From contig NZ_OLKL01000003.1 of the NCBI RefSeq assembly GCF_900291015.1, forward strand, positions 124,001 to 188,000: a stretch of 64,000 nt of DNA, read 5' to 3'. The notes under the pieces were generated by a model that had not been told where the DNA came from, did not search any database, and was given only the letters and a program-made list of their open reading frames with translations. Of the stretch, positions 18,645 through 27,718 are shown one piece after another. Within the stretch, counting starts at the first letter, position 1; every line of letters begins with the position of its first letter. The position numbers and the translations under genes were made by a program. This DNA comes from Pseudomonas persica (lineage in GTDB: Bacteria > Pseudomonadota > Gammaproteobacteria > Pseudomonadales > Pseudomonadaceae).

Positions 18645-18977
18645 GTGCAGAGGATCAAGGGTTACCACGCCCACGTTTACTACGACGCAGCGACCATGGA
18701 GCAGGCCCGTGAACTGTGCGAGGAAGCCTCGCGGCTGTTCCCCGTGACCATGGGGCGCATGCATCAGCAACCGGTGGGGCCGCACCCGGACTGGAGCTGC
18801 CAGCTGGCGTTCGGGCCGGAGGTGGTGGGGGTGGTATTGCCTTGGTTGGCGTTGTATCGCAAGGGATTGGTGGTGTTCATGCACCCGTTGACCGGGGATG
18901 AACTGGCAGACCACCGGGACCATGCGATCTGGATGGGGGCTGTGCGGCCGCTGAATTTGTCGATTTTCGGGGGATAG
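18645..18977 (+). CDS. DOPA 4,5-dioxygenase family protein
   Basis: A 110-residue protein of the small family named after fungal and plant DOPA 4,5-dioxygenase. The His-rich signatures are YHAHVYYDA near the N-terminus, QPVGPHPDWSCQLAF in the middle and VFMHPLTGDELADHRDHAIW near the C-terminus, enough to bind a mononuclear iron. GTG 18645 has GGAG five bases upstream. The bacterial substrate is unknown; extradiol cleavage of a catechol is the family's precedent. A REP pair separates it from the convergent trpA. Confidence 0.85.
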   Translation: MQRIKGYHAHVYYDAATMEQARELCEEASRLFPVTMGRMHQQPVGPHPDWSCQLAFGPEVVGVVLPWLALYRKGLVVFMHPLTGDELADHRDHAIWMGAVRPLNLSIFGG

Positions 18978-19000
18978 GCCTCTATAGCCTGTGCCGGCCT

Positions 19001-19084
19001 CTTCGCGGGTAAACCCGCTCCCACAGGTTTTGCACAGCCTTGGAGAGCGGCGCGGTTCCTGTGGGAGCGGGTTTACCCGCGAAG
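19001..19084. repeat. REP pair, GGGTTTACCCGC family
   Basis: CTTCGCGGGTAAACCCGCTC and the inverted copy GAGCGGGTTTACCCGCGAAG, between the convergent DOPA-dioxygenase gene and trpA. Confidence 0.9.
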
Positions 19085-19097
19085 CAGGCGATGCGGT

Positions 19098-19907
19098 TTA
19101 GCGGCGGGCGCCGCGCACCCCTTCAGCCAGTGCCGAGCACAGGCTCAATACATCGTTGACTGCCTGCTCGGCAGTCTTGGCCTGGGCAATCTTGTCGACC
19201 AGCGCCGAGCCCACCACCACGCCGTCCGACAGACGGGCAATGGCCGCAGCCTGCTCCGGTGTACGAATGCCGAAACCAACGCTGATCGGCAGATCGGTAT
19301 GCCGACGCAGGCGGGCAATGGCCTCGGTCACGTGCTCGGTGGTCGCCGAGCCGGCACCGGTCACACCGGCCACCGACACGTAGTAGACGAACCCGGAGCT
19401 GCGCTCCAGCACGCGCGGCAGGCGCGCATCGTCGGTGGTCGGGGTGGTCAGGCGGATGAAGTCGATACCCGCAGCCTGGGCCGGGCTCGCCAGCTCGGCA
19501 TCGTGCTCCGGCGGCAGGTCGACGATGATCAGGCCATCGACACCCGCTTGCTTGGCTTCGGCCACGAACTTTTCCACGCCAAAGCGGTGGATCGGGTTGT
19601 AGTAGCCCATCAGTACGATCGGTGTGGTCTGGTTATCCACACGGAACTCGCGAACCATCTGCAGGGTCTTGGCCAGGGTCTGACCGGCTTCCAGGGCACG
19701 CAGGGTGGCCAGCTGGATGGCCACGCCGTCGGCCATCGGGTCGGTGAACGGCATGCCCAGTTCGATCACGTCGGCACCGGCTGCCGGCAGGCCCTTGAGG
19801 ATCTGCAGCGAGGCGTCATAGCCCGGGTCGCCCGCGGTGACGAAGGTGACCAGTGCCGAGCGGCCTTCGGCCTTCAGCTCGGCGAAGCGTTGTTCAAGAC
19901 GGCTCAT
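19098..19907 (-). CDS. trpA: Tryptophan synthase alpha subunit
   Basis: Cleaves indole-3-glycerol phosphate to indole and glyceraldehyde 3-phosphate; indole is channelled to TrpB. The 269-residue TIM barrel carries [19 protein letters not shown] (catalytic Glu and the conserved Asp) and the phosphate-binding loops [10 protein letters not shown] and [10 protein letters not shown]. The ATG overlaps the trpB stop by four bases (ATGA), so translation is coupled. An exact DnaA box lies at 19633-19641 inside the gene. Confidence 0.98.
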   Translation of the reverse strand: MSRLEQRFAELKAEGRSALVTFVTAGDPGYDASLQILKGLPAAGADVIELGMPFTDPMADGVAIQLATLRALEAGQTLAKTLQMVREFRVDNQTTPIVLMGYYNPIHRFGVEKFVAEAKQAGVDGLIIVDLPPEHDAELASPAQAAGIDFIRLTTPTTDDARLPRVLERSSGFVYYVSVAGVTGAGSATTEHVTEAIARLRRHTDLPISVGFGIRTPEQAAAIARLSDGVVVGSALVDKIAQAKTAEQAVNDVLSLCSALAEGVRGARR

Positions 19908-21121
19908 GCCTGTTTCTCCTGGGCGGCCATGTGGTTCATGACGGTTTGCATGTCTTTGTCGCCGCGGCCCGACAGGCACACGACCATCAGGTGGTCCTTG
20001 GGCAGCTTCGGTGCGCGTTTGATCGCCTCGGCCAGGGCATGGGAGCTTTCCAGGGCCGGAATGATGCCTTCCAGGCGGCAGGTGGCGTGGAACGCATCCA
20101 GCGCTTCGTCGTCGGTGATGCTGACGTACTCGACACGCTTCACTTCGTGCAGGTAGGCGTGCTCCGGGCCGATGCCCGGGTAGTCCAGGCCGGCGGAAAT
20201 CGAGTGGGCGTCGGTGATCTGGCCGTCTTCGTCCTGCAGCAGGTAGGTGCGGTTGCCGTGCAGCACGCCCGGTACGCCGCCGTTCAGGCTGGCGGCGTGC
20301 TTGTCGGTGTGCACGCCGTGGCCACCGGCTTCCACGCCGATGATCTGCACGCTTGGCTCTTCGAGGAATTCATGGAACAGGCCCATGGCGTTGGAGCCGC
20401 CACCGACGCAGGCAACCAGGCTGTCTGGCAGGCGGCCTTCCTTTTCCTGCAGCTGGGCGCGGGTTTCCTTGCCGATGATCGACTGGAAGTCGCGGACCAT
20501 GGCCGGGTACGGGTGCGGGCCGGCCACGGTGCCGATCAGGTAGAAGGTGTCTTCGACGTTGGTGACCCAGTCGCGCAGTGCCTCGTTCATGGCGTCCTTC
20601 AGGGTGCCGGTGCCGGCGGTGACCGGGACGATCTCGGCGCCCAGCAGCTTCATGCGGAACACGTTGGCTTGCTGGCGCTCGATGTCGGTGGCGCCCATGT
20701 AGATCACGCAAGGCAGGCCGAAGCGCGCGGCAACGGTGGCAGTGGCCACGCCGTGCATGCCAGCGCCGGTTTCGGCGATCAGGCGCTTCTTGCCCATGCG
20801 CTTGGCCAGCAGCACCTGGCCGATGCAGTTGTTTACCTTGTGCGCGCCGGTGTGGTTGAGCTCTTCACGCTTGAAGAAGATTTTCGCGCCGCCGCAGTGC
20901 TCGGTCAGGCGCTCGGCGAAGTACAGCGGGTTGGGGCGGCCGATGTAGTCGCGCTGGAAGTAGGCCAGCTCTTCGAGGAACTTGGGGTCTGCCTTGGCCG
21001 CTTCATATTCGCGGGCCAGGTCCAGCACCAGTGGCATCAGGGTTTCGGCCACGTAGCGGCCACCGAACGAACCGAACAGGCCGTTGGCGTCGGGGCCGGG
21101 GCGGTATTGGGACTGGGTCAT
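19904..21121 (-). CDS. trpB: Tryptophan synthase beta subunit
   Basis: PLP enzyme that condenses indole with serine to give tryptophan. The 405-residue protein has the PLP-lysine motif in [14 protein letters not shown], the ammonium/indole tunnel region, [17 protein letters not shown], and the phosphate-binding [13 protein letters not shown]. It is the first gene of the two-gene trpBA operon, as in other pseudomonads where trpBA is separate from trpGDC and trpE. Divergent trpI lies 110 bp away. Confidence 0.98.
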   Translation of the reverse strand: MTQSQYRPGPDANGLFGSFGGRYVAETLMPLVLDLAREYEAAKADPKFLEELAYFQRDYIGRPNPLYFAERLTEHCGGAKIFFKREELNHTGAHKVNNCIGQVLLAKRMGKKRLIAETGAGMHGVATATVAARFGLPCVIYMGATDIERQQANVFRMKLLGAEIVPVTAGTGTLKDAMNEALRDWVTNVEDTFYLIGTVAGPHPYPAMVRDFQSIIGKETRAQLQEKEGRLPDSLVACVGGGSNAMGLFHEFLEEPSVQIIGVEAGGHGVHTDKHAASLNGGVPGVLHGNRTYLLQDEDGQITDAHSISAGLDYPGIGPEHAYLHEVKRVEYVSITDDEALDAFHATCRLEGIIPALESSHALAEAIKRAPKLPKDHLMVVCLSGRGDKDMQTVMNHMAAQEKQA

Positions 21122-21231
21122 GGGGCGCTCCAGGGCGTAATGAATGAGTGATGGGCTTTACTCTAACCACGGCAAGCCCGGCTGAAAACCGATAAGATTG
21201 CGCAAACTTGTCAGAAAAGCTCACAGATAAA
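21122..21231. promoter_or_regulatory. trpB-trpI divergent control region
   Basis: In Pseudomonas, TrpI bound to indoleglycerol phosphate activates trpBA from sites in this interval and represses itself. The 110-bp region has the right position and size. I did not identify the individual TrpI sites. Confidence 0.6.
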
Positions 21232-22128
21232 ATGGCCCACGACCTCCCTCCCCTCAACGCCCTGCGGGCCTTTGAGGCCACCGCGCGACTTAATAGCGTC
21301 AGCCAGGCGGCCGAAGCGTTGCACGTCACCCATGGCGCCGTCAGCCGGCAGATCAAGGTGCTCGAGGAGCACCTGGGCGTCGCGCTGTTCGTGAAGGACG
21401 GGCGTGGCATCAAACTCACAGATGCCGGTGTGCGTCTGCGCGATGCCAGTGGCGAAGCCTTCGACCGGCTGCGTAGCGTGTGTGCCGAGCTCAGCCACGA
21501 TGTCAGCGAGGCGCCGTTCGTGCTGGGCTGCTCGGGCAGCCTGCTGGCGCGCTGGTTCATCCCGCGGTTGGGGCGGCTGCAGGCGGACCTGCCTGAGCTG
21601 CGCCTGCACCTGTCGGCGGGTGAAGGCGACCTCGACCCGCGGCGGCCTGGGCTGGATGCGCTGTTGGTGTATGCAGAGCCGCCATGGCCGGCGGACATGC
21701 AGGTGCATGTGCTGGTCGAGGAGCGCATCGGGCCGGTGCTCAGCCCGCATTTCGCCGGTTTCCAGCGCTTGCAGGGCGCGCCGGCCAAGGCCTTGCTGGG
21801 CGAGGCCTTGCTGCACACCACCTCGCGCCCGCAGGCTTGGCCGACCTGGGCGCTGGAGCAGGGACTGGAGCCGGCGGCCCTCCACTATGGCCAGGCTTTC
21901 GAGCACCTGTATTACCTGCTGGAAGCGGCCGTGGCCGGGCTGGGTGTGGCAATTGCGCCGCAGCCGCTGGTCGCCGATGACCTGCGGGCGGGCCGTTTGA
22001 GCGCACCGTGGGGCTTTTCACCTACCCGCGCGGCGCTGGCGTTATGGGTGCCCAGGCGCGCCGCGGACGGGCGCGCCGAGCAGTTGGCGCAGTGGCTACG
22101 GGCGGAACTGGCGCGGCAGAGCGCCTAG
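21232..22128 (+). CDS. trpI: LysR-type activator of trpBA
   Basis: Indoleglycerol-phosphate-responsive activator of the divergent trpBA operon. The 298-residue protein has the LysR winged helix-turn-helix ([40 protein letters not shown]) and effector domain. The match to TrpI is strengthened by its position. The start is ATG 21232 ([11 protein letters not shown]), with only a weak ribosome-binding site; an in-frame TTG lies eight codons upstream. Its stop overlaps the end of the convergent DUF883 gene by four bases. Confidence 0.95.
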   Translation: MAHDLPPLNALRAFEATARLNSVSQAAEALHVTHGAVSRQIKVLEEHLGVALFVKDGRGIKLTDAGVRLRDASGEAFDRLRSVCAELSHDVSEAPFVLGCSGSLLARWFIPRLGRLQADLPELRLHLSAGEGDLDPRRPGLDALLVYAEPPWPADMQVHVLVEERIGPVLSPHFAGFQRLQGAPAKALLGEALLHTTSRPQAWPTWALEQGLEPAALHYGQAFEHLYYLLEAAVAGLGVAIAPQPLVADDLRAGRLSAPWGFSPTRAALALWVPRRAADGRAEQLAQWLRAELARQSA

Positions 22129-22448
22129 TTGCGTTTGCACATCAGGTACGCTGCCAGCAGGCCCAGCGCGCCAATGGCAACGCCGGCGGTGGTATACGGG
22201 TGTTCCTGGGCATAGTCGCGGGTGGCGATGCCGGTCTGGCGGGTGCGATGCTTCACTTCCTCGTAGGCATCGCTCAGCAGGTGGCGCGAATGACGCAGGG
22301 CACTTTCGGCGTTGCTGCGGATTGCCTTCACCGACTTCTGGGATTCCTCCGACGCATCATGCTTGAGGTTTTCCAGGCTTTTCAGAAGGCTCTCGATCTC
22401 CGCTTCCATGCTTTCCAGGGACGTTCTACGCAGCGAATGGCGGTGCAT
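22125..22448 (-). CDS. DUF883 family membrane-anchored protein (ElaB/YqjD-like)
   Basis: A 107-residue protein with a long amphipathic helical region ([20 protein letters not shown]) and one C-terminal membrane anchor ([18 protein letters not shown]) followed by CKRN. This is the layout of ElaB/YqjD proteins, which tether stationary-phase ribosomes to the inner membrane in E. coli. That role is not established here. AAAGGAGA precedes the ATG at 22448. Expression in stationary phase would fit the family. Confidence 0.88.
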   Translation of the reverse strand: MHRHSLRRTSLESMEAEIESLLKSLENLKHDASEESQKSVKAIRSNAESALRHSRHLLSDAYEEVKHRTRQTGIATRDYAQEHPYTTAGVAIGALGLLAAYLMCKRN

Positions 22449-22598
22449 GTTGACTCTCCTTTGCAGTATGGACTGTAAGGATTGCGACCTTTGGCCGGCG
22501 TGAAAGTGCGATCGAACTTTTGCCCACGGTGACGGCTCGCAGGTAAACCCGGCCTGCGCTGCTAGGCTGAACCTCACCGTTATCCAAGGAGAGCGCTC

Positions 22599-22814
22599 AT
22601 GACCGATCATCACACTTACAAGAAGATCGAACTGGTGGGGTCTTCGACCACCAGTATCGAAGAGGCGATCAACAATGCCCTGGCCGAAGCCGGCAAGAGC
22701 ATCAAGCACCTGGAGTGGTTCGAAGTGATAGATACCCGTGGCCATATCCGCGACAACAAGGCGGCGCATTTTCAGGTCACGCTGAAGGTCGGCTTCCGTA
22801 TCGCCAACAGCTGA
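22599..22814 (+). CDS. Dodecin flavoprotein
   Basis: A 71-residue dodecin that assembles into a hollow dodecamer storing or buffering flavin (FMN or riboflavin). It begins MTDHHTYKKIELVGSSTTSI, with the single alpha helix SIEEAINNALAEAGKSIKHL and the flavin-stacking Trp in LEWFEVIDTRGHI. CAAGGAGAG precedes the ATG. It is a monocistronic gene followed by two hairpins. Confidence 0.95.
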   Translation: MTDHHTYKKIELVGSSTTSIEEAINNALAEAGKSIKHLEWFEVIDTRGHIRDNKAAHFQVTLKVGFRIANS

Positions 22815-22819
22815 AACAC

Positions 22820-22842
22820 TGCCGGGCTGGATGAGCCCGGCA
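22820..22842 (+). terminator. Hairpin after dodecin
   Basis: TGCCGGGC and GCCCGGCA pair perfectly around a seven-base loop, five bases after the stop. No T tract follows, so it may be Rho-assisted or a stability element. Confidence 0.5.
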
Positions 22843-22862
22843 TGATGGGGTATTCAGGAAGG

Positions 22863-22892
22863 GGGCGCCTTGGCCGGCGCCCTTTCTGATTT
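22863..22892 (+). terminator. Terminator between dodecin and the DUF1161 gene
   Basis: GGGCGCC and GGCGCCC around TTGGCC, followed by a short T-rich stretch (TTTCTGATTT). Confidence 0.6.
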
Positions 22893-22915
22893 CATCTGCA
22901 CAAGGAAAGCGAGTG

Positions 22916-23137
22916 ATGAACAAACTGATTCTGGCGCTGGGCCTGATGACCCTGGCTGGTGGTGCACTGGCAGCGGGCAAGCCGTGCGAGGAGCTCAAGG
23001 CGGAAATTGCGGCGAAGCTGGATGCCAAGGGGGTTACCGGCTACAAGCTGGAGATCGTCGACAAGGGCGAGCCGGCTGGCAAGGTGATTGGTAGCTGTGA
23101 GGCGGGTACCAAGGAGATTGTGTACCGGCGCGGCTGA
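22916..23137 (+). CDS. Secreted DUF1161 protein, copy 1
   Basis: A 73-residue exported protein of unknown function. It has a signal peptide (MNKLILALGLMTLAGGALA) and a short mature domain with two conserved cysteines, in [14 protein letters not shown] and IGSCEAGTKEIVY, probably forming a disulfide. An alternative GTG one codon upstream is equally spaced from the AAGGA ribosome-binding site. A paralog lies 1.3 kb downstream (24438-24671) on the same strand. Confidence 0.85.
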   Translation: MNKLILALGLMTLAGGALAAGKPCEELKAEIAAKLDAKGVTGYKLEIVDKGEPAGKVIGSCEAGTKEIVYRRG

Positions 23138-23145
23138 TGCGGTGG

Positions 23146-23235
23146 CTTCTTCGCGGGTAAACCCGCTCGCACAGGGATATCACAGGGCCTGAGCCTGGCG
23201 CCGTACCTGTGGGAGCGGGTTTACCCGCGAAGAAG
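23146..23235. repeat. REP pair, GGGTTTACCCGC family
   Basis: CTTCTTCGCGGGTAAACCCG and its inverted copy around a spacer reading ATATCACAGGGCCTGAGCCT, which recurs at 27627 and 46393. The left copy has one change (CTCGCACA). Confidence 0.88.
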
Positions 23236-23236
23236 G

Positions 23237-24241
23237 TCACTCGGTCTTGAGAGCCTGCGCCATCAGTTCATAGGACCGGATCCGGTCGGCATGCTCATAC
23301 AGGTCACAGGTAAAGATCAGCTCATCCGCGCCGGTCTGCTCCAGCAGCACTTCCACCTTGGCCCGCACCTTCTGCGGGCTGCCGATCATCGCCAGGCCGA
23401 GGAAGCTGCCCACCGCATCCCGCTCATGGGGCAGCCACAGGCCATCCATGCTTTCCACTGGCGGCTTCTGCATCAGGCTCTGCCCGCGAATCAGCGCGAG
23501 GATGCGCTGGTACACCGAAGTGGCCAGGTACTCGGCCTTTTCATCGGTTTCCGCCACCACCATGGGGACGCCGAGCATCACATACGGCTTGTCCAGCGTG
23601 GTCGAGGGCTTGAAGTGGTTGCGGTACACGCGGATCGCCTCGTGCATGTAGCGCGGCGCAAAGTGCGAGGCGAAGGCGTAGGGCATGCCGCGCATGCCGG
23701 CCAGCTGGGCGCTGAACAGGCTGGAACCGAGCAGCCACATCGGCACGTCGGTATCGTGCCCTGGCACGGCGATCACTTTTTGATCATCAGTACGTGGGCC
23801 GAGGTAGCGCGACAGTTCCTCGACATCGTCCGGGAAGTCATCCGGGCCACCGGCGCGGTCGCGGCGCAGCGCGTAGGCGGTCATCTGGTCGGAACCCGGC
23901 GCGCGGCCCAAGCCCAGGTCGATGCGCCCCGGGTACAGGCTGGCCAGGGTGCCGAACTGCTCGGCGATCACCAGCGGCGCATGGTTGGGCAGCATGACCC
24001 CGCCAGAGCCCACGCGAATGCTCGAGGTACCACCGGCCAGGTAGCCGATCAGCACCGCAGTCGCCGAACTGGCGATGCCGTCCATGTTGTGGTGCTCGGC
24101 CACCCAGAAGCGGTTGTAGCCAAAGCGCTCGACGTGCTGCGCCAGGTCCAGCGAGTTGCGCAGCGACTGCGCCGGGCCGGTGTCGGCGCGCACCGGCACC
24201 AGGTCGAGGGTGGAAATCTTCAGGTCACGCAGCTGCGTCAT
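23237..24241 (-). CDS. LLM-class flavin-dependent oxidoreductase
   Basis: Luciferase-like monooxygenase of 334 residues, with the TIM-barrel fold that uses reduced FMN. Group-typical segments are [20 protein letters not shown], the [20 protein letters not shown] phosphate region, [13 protein letters not shown] and GTPQKV-like [11 protein letters not shown] near the end. This subgroup (YhbW-like) is widespread and its substrate is unknown. GGAGG precedes the ATG at 24241, which removes a long unsupported upstream extension. It lies between the two DUF1161 paralogs but on the other strand. Confidence 0.88.
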   Translation of the reverse strand: MTQLRDLKISTLDLVPVRADTGPAQSLRNSLDLAQHVERFGYNRFWVAEHHNMDGIASSATAVLIGYLAGGTSSIRVGSGGVMLPNHAPLVIAEQFGTLASLYPGRIDLGLGRAPGSDQMTAYALRRDRAGGPDDFPDDVEELSRYLGPRTDDQKVIAVPGHDTDVPMWLLGSSLFSAQLAGMRGMPYAFASHFAPRYMHEAIRVYRNHFKPSTTLDKPYVMLGVPMVVAETDEKAEYLATSVYQRILALIRGQSLMQKPPVESMDGLWLPHERDAVGSFLGLAMIGSPQKVRAKVEVLLEQTGADELIFTCDLYEHADRIRSYELMAQALKTE

Positions 24242-24437
24242 GGAGCCTCCGCAAAGGTATTTGGCCACAGGCCTTTTGAACTCTGTATGGGCACATTCGA
24301 CGGATTCAATGCTTGCCTTGCGATTCCGAACTTGCCGTAGGCGGTTGGCCTCGGATTGGGGGAAGCGGTGCAATGAGAGCGGTTTGCTGTAGTCTAAACC
24401 GCGTCGGCAGCACCACTGCCCTTTCAGGAGCCGTTTC

Positions 24438-24671
24438 ATGATTCGCGTAGCAATCGCCGTGTTGGCTTCCCTGGTCGCCACGTCTGCGCTGGCGGCGGTC
24501 AAGCCGTGTGAGGAGCTTAAAGCCGAGATCGAGGCGAAGATCCAGGCACAGGGGGTTTCGTCCTATACCCTGGAGATCGTGCCCAACAGCGAGGTCAAGG
24601 ACCAGAACATGGTCGTCGGGACCTGTGATGGCGGGACCAGGAAGATCATTTACCAGAAGAATGATCAGTAG
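24438..24671 (+). CDS. Secreted DUF1161 protein, copy 2
   Basis: A 77-residue paralog of the gene at 22916. It has a signal peptide ([19 protein letters not shown]) and the same core, [15 protein letters not shown] and [14 protein letters not shown], with a two-cysteine layout. CAGGAG precedes the ATG. About 195 bp separate it from the divergent LLM gene, room for its own promoter. The function is unknown. Confidence 0.85.
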   Translation: MIRVAIAVLASLVATSALAAVKPCEELKAEIEAKIQAQGVSSYTLEIVPNSEVKDQNMVVGTCDGGTRKIIYQKNDQ

Positions 24672-24679
24672 GTTTCAAG

Positions 24680-24770
24680 GCCCGATCGCCGACAAACCAA
24701 TACCCACAGAGGGCTACTTCGCTCTTTGTGGGCGCTGCCTTGCCGGCGATCGGGCTGCGCAGCAGCCCCA
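24680..24770. repeat. Degenerate REP pair, GGCTTGCC family
   Basis: GCCCGATCGCC faces GGCGATCGGGC, with diverged inner stems (CCAATACCCACAGAGGG) and a trailing GGGCTGCGCAGCAGCCCC. It separates convergent DUF1161 copy 2 and lipoprotein genes. Confidence 0.7.
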
Positions 24771-24772
24771 GG

Positions 24773-25186
24773 TCAGGGAATGCAGAACACCTCGCTAGGC
24801 TCGTTCACCACCACCTTGCGGCTGCCGTCATACAGCAGCACCTGCGGCTCCATCACCGGCGCCCGTGCCTCCAGGCGGTAGCGTTCACCGGCCCTGAAGT
24901 CGTCAAAGCGTACGGTCAGGTAGCAGGTGCGGTCCCTGGGCTGGGTCATGAGGCCGCCACCGTAGATCTCGTAATCGAAGCGCACGACGAGTTCGTGCTT
25001 GCCCGGCGTTACCTGGAAGTAGCGGCCATCATCCAGGCGCTGGCCGTCGAGGCGGTCGGCCATGATCATTCTGCCGGGCGTCATGGTGTACAGGTCGACC
25101 CAGGCCTGCTTGGGGTCGACGGGCGGCAAGGGGCTGGCGCAAGCCCCCAGTGCACTGAGGGCGATCAGCATCATGGGCTGGCGCAT
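24773..25186 (-). CDS. Putative lipoprotein, copy B of a tandem pair
   Basis: A 137-residue protein with a lipoprotein signal (LIALSALGAC lipobox) followed by SPLPPVDPKQAWVDLYT. The mature part looks like a small beta domain (YFQVTPGKHELVVRFDYEI, LTVRFDDFRAGERYRLEA). The upstream gene at 25242 has the same length and layout (PNQAWVDL, GSHELTVRYQF, LTFKDFSAGQRYQLQAG), so the two arose by tandem duplication. The PxxAWVDL start and 'DF-AG-RY-L' motif are conserved between them. GGGAG precedes the ATG. The function is unknown. Confidence 0.8.
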   Translation of the reverse strand: MRQPMMLIALSALGACASPLPPVDPKQAWVDLYTMTPGRMIMADRLDGQRLDDGRYFQVTPGKHELVVRFDYEIYGGGLMTQPRDRTCYLTVRFDDFRAGERYRLEARAPVMEPQVLLYDGSRKVVVNEPSEVFCIP

Positions 25187-25241
25187 GGCAAGACTCCCGC
25201 TTGCGATTTACACGCTACAAGCATAGCGCCGTTTGTGCGGT

Positions 25242-25655
25242 TCAGGTGCGCTGGCAGCCTGCAGGCAAGCCCTGACCAACCAGTTTTTGTTGATGGTCGT
25301 AGAGTTTGATCCAGGGGCGGAAACCGATGCTGCCAGCCTGCAGCTGGTAGCGTTGGCCGGCGCTGAAGTCCTTGAAGGTCAGCTTGACCTGGCAATCACG
25401 CCACAGCGGCTCGTCGACCGGCCCGATGTTGCTGGGGGTAACCGGGAATTGATAGCGCACAGTCAGCTCATGGCTGCCGGGCTGCACTTCGAAATAGCGG
25501 CTGTCGGCCCAGTCGCGTTCATCTACCTGCACGGCGTGCAGCGAGGTATTGTCGTAGGGCGTGAGGTCGACCCAGGCCTGGTTCGGGTCCGGGTCTGGCA
25601 AGGTCGAACAGGCGGATATCAGCAGCAGTGAGCCGGTGACCAACAGTGCACGCAT
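25242..25655 (-). CDS. Putative lipoprotein, copy A of a tandem pair
   Basis: A 137-residue lipoprotein: MRALLVTGSLLLISACS gives the lipobox ISAC. The mature domain is colinear with its neighbour at 24773, with the shared motifs QAWVDL, RYFEVQPGSHELTVRY and FSAGQRYQLQAG. The start is ATG 25655 after AAGGGGG; the longer open frame upstream has no support. The 55-bp gap suggests cotranscription with copy B. Divergent from the aminopeptidase gene. Confidence 0.8.
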   Translation of the reverse strand: MRALLVTGSLLLISACSTLPDPDPNQAWVDLTPYDNTSLHAVQVDERDWADSRYFEVQPGSHELTVRYQFPVTPSNIGPVDEPLWRDCQVKLTFKDFSAGQRYQLQAGSIGFRPWIKLYDHQQKLVGQGLPAGCQRT

Positions 25656-25722
25656 GGCGAAACGCCCCCTTGGCGAGATAGTCTTGGAGTGAATCGGCCT
25701 TGAGCGAGTCAGACAGTCCCGG

Positions 25723-26814
25723 ATGCTTCGACTTATTCTTATGCAGCGCTCAGGCCCTGGGCCACTCGACCTTGTTTTCACCCGTTTGGTTCCCCTGCTG
25801 GCGGCGCTCCTGCTGAACGGTTGTAGCAGCGCCGCCTACTATGGGCAGCTGGCTGAGGGCCAGTGGCAGCTGCTGCGTGCACGGCAGCCGGTGGAGCAGG
25901 TAATGGCCGACCCGGCCACCTCCGCGCAACTGCGCGCGCGCCTGGAGCATGCCGAGCAGGCCCGGGTATTTGCCAGCCAGCAGTTGAAGCTGCCGGACAA
26001 CCGCAGCTACCGGGTGTATGCCGACATTGGCAGGCCCCATGTGGTGTGGAATGTGTTCGCCACCCCCGAGCTGTCGTTGCAGCCAGTGACGCACTGCTTC
26101 CCGATCGCGGGGTGTGTGGCCTATCGCGGCTACTACCAGCAAGGCGCGGCGCGTGGGGCGGCGGCGTTGATGCGCCAGGATGGCATGGATGTGTACGTGG
26201 GTGGAGTGGAGGCCTATTCGACCCTGGGCTGGTTCGACGACCCGATCCTGTCGTCAATGGTGGGCTGGAGCGACGAGCGCCTGGCCACACTGATCTTCCA
26301 TGAGCTGGCTCACCAGCGCTTCTATGTGCAGGACGACACCGAGTTCAACGAGTCGTTTGCTTCCTTCGTCGAGCAGGAAGGCACGCGGCAATGGCGTGTG
26401 GCGCGTGGGCTCGCTGCGGTTGGCGGGGAGCAGGGGCAGCAGCGTGAGCAGTTCATCCGGTTGGTGCTGGCCAGCCGCGAGCGGCTGCAGGCGATGTATG
26501 CCGGGCCTCTGGATGATGTGCAGAAGCGGGCGGCCAAGCAGGCGGAGTTCGAGCGGCTAAGGCGGGAATACCGGCAGGTGCGTGATGGCCAGTGGGGGGG
26601 TGACAAGCGCTATGACGCCTGGATGTATGGGCCGATGAGCAATGCCAAGTTGTTGCCGTTCGGGCTGTATGACCAGTGGGTACCGGCGTTTGCGGCGCTG
26701 TTCCGTGAGGTGGGAGGGGACTGGGCGCGGTTTTATCAGCGGGTCGAGCAGTTGGGGCGGTTGCCGATCGATGAGCGGAAGGCGGCGTTGCAGCGGTTGA
26801 TGGTTAGCCGGTGA
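25723..26814 (+). CDS. Putative zinc aminopeptidase lipoprotein (COG4324 type)
   Basis: A protein of up to 363 residues with a hydrophobic N-terminus ending in a lipobox (LLAALLLNGCSS), so probably anchored in the membrane facing the periplasm. The HExxH zinc motif is in LIFHELAHQRFYV near residue 190, with the third ligand probably in the following EFNESFASFVEQEG. This is the pattern of the 'putative aminopeptidase' family PF10023. No peptidase activity can be proved from sequence. Two ATGs (25723, 25741) are possible and neither has a clear ribosome-binding site. Confidence 0.8.
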   Translation: MLRLILMQRSGPGPLDLVFTRLVPLLAALLLNGCSSAAYYGQLAEGQWQLLRARQPVEQVMADPATSAQLRARLEHAEQARVFASQQLKLPDNRSYRVYADIGRPHVVWNVFATPELSLQPVTHCFPIAGCVAYRGYYQQGAARGAAALMRQDGMDVYVGGVEAYSTLGWFDDPILSSMVGWSDERLATLIFHELAHQRFYVQDDTEFNESFASFVEQEGTRQWRVARGLAAVGGEQGQQREQFIRLVLASRERLQAMYAGPLDDVQKRAAKQAEFERLRREYRQVRDGQWGGDKRYDAWMYGPMSNAKLLPFGLYDQWVPAFAALFREVGGDWARFYQRVEQLGRLPIDERKAALQRLMVSR

Positions 26815-26819
26815 GCTTT

Positions 26820-26937
26820 GGGGCCGCTTTGCGGCCCATCGCCGGCAAGCCAGCTCCCACCCCAACCGCATTGACCTCAAGCCATTCACTGTCCCTGTGG
26901 GAGCTGGCTTGCCGGCGATAGGCTGCAAAGCAGCCCC
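26820..26937. repeat. REP pair, GGCTTGCC family with terminal GC hairpins
   Basis: GGGGCCGCTTTGCGGCCCAT then CGCCGGCAAGCCAGCTCCCA, and the inverted copy ending in GGCTGCAAAGCAGCCCCC. Between the convergent aminopeptidase and HAD genes. Confidence 0.9.
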
Positions 26938-26945
26938 CATGGTCA

Positions 26946-27596
26946 TCAAGCCTTGAGGAAGGCCTGATGCATCTCGGCCAAGGTCGCAAAGTGGTAGGCC
27001 GGTTCTTCCGCCATCAACTCTTCCTGGCTACCAAACCCATACCCCACCGCCACTGCCTGCAAACCATTGCTGCGCGCACCGATCAGGTCATGCTTGCGGT
27101 CGCCGATCATCAGGGTCTGCGCCGGGTCCAGCCCTTCTTCATCAAGCAGATGGCGAATCAGCTCGACCTTGTTGGTGCGCGTGCCGTCCAGCTCACTGCC
27201 GTAGATCACTTTGAAGTGGTGGTCGAAGGCGAAGTGCCGGGCGATTTCACGGGCGAACTTCCACGGCTTGGAGGTGGCGATGTACAGCGTGCGGCCCTGG
27301 CCGTTCAGGGCCTCGAGCAGCTCCGGCACACCGTCGAACACCAGGTTTTCGTACAGGCCGGTGACGCTGAAGCGTTCCCGATAGAAGTTCACCGCATCCC
27401 AGGCCTTGGCTTCGTCGAAGCTGTAGAACTGCATGAAAGCCTGCAGCAGGGGTGGGCCGATGAAGTGCTCGAGGCGGGTCAGGTCCGGCTCGTCGATACC
27501 CAGCTTGGCCAGGGCATACTGGATCGAGCGGGTGATGCCCTGGCGCGGGTCGGTCAGGGTGCCGTCGAGGTCGAAGAGGATGTTTTGCTGGTGCAT
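26946..27596 (-). CDS. HAD-family phosphatase (phosphoglycolate-phosphatase-like)
   Basis: A 216-residue HAD hydrolase with the four motifs: FDLDGTLTD (nucleophile Asp) near the N-terminus, IATSKP (motif II), the Lys in TRTNKVELI (motif III) and MIGDRKHDLIGA (motif IV). It has a helical cap after motif I. It resembles the YrfG/Gph group. The substrate is unknown and Gph itself is usually elsewhere with trpE. The start at 27596 gives MHQQNILFDLDG; the longer frame crosses a REP. Confidence 0.87.
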   Translation of the reverse strand: MHQQNILFDLDGTLTDPRQGITRSIQYALAKLGIDEPDLTRLEHFIGPPLLQAFMQFYSFDEAKAWDAVNFYRERFSVTGLYENLVFDGVPELLEALNGQGRTLYIATSKPWKFAREIARHFAFDHHFKVIYGSELDGTRTNKVELIRHLLDEEGLDPAQTLMIGDRKHDLIGARSNGLQAVAVGYGFGSQEELMAEEPAYHFATLAEMHQAFLKA

Positions 27597-27626
27597 GTAC
27601 AGGGTTCCACTTGAGTGCTGCGTGGC

Positions 27627-27716
27627 CTTCTTCGCGGGTAAACCCGCTCCCACAGGGGTATCACAGGGCCTGAGGCCGACGCCGTACCTTGTGGGATTGG
27701 GTTTACCCGTGAATGC
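27627..27716. repeat. REP pair, right copy degenerate
   Basis: CTTCTTCGCGGGTAAACCCG on the left, and TTGTGGGATTGGGTTTACCC on the right with several changes. The spacer TATCACAGGGCCTGAGGCC matches those at 23146 and 46393. Confidence 0.8.
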
Positions 27717-27718
27717 GG

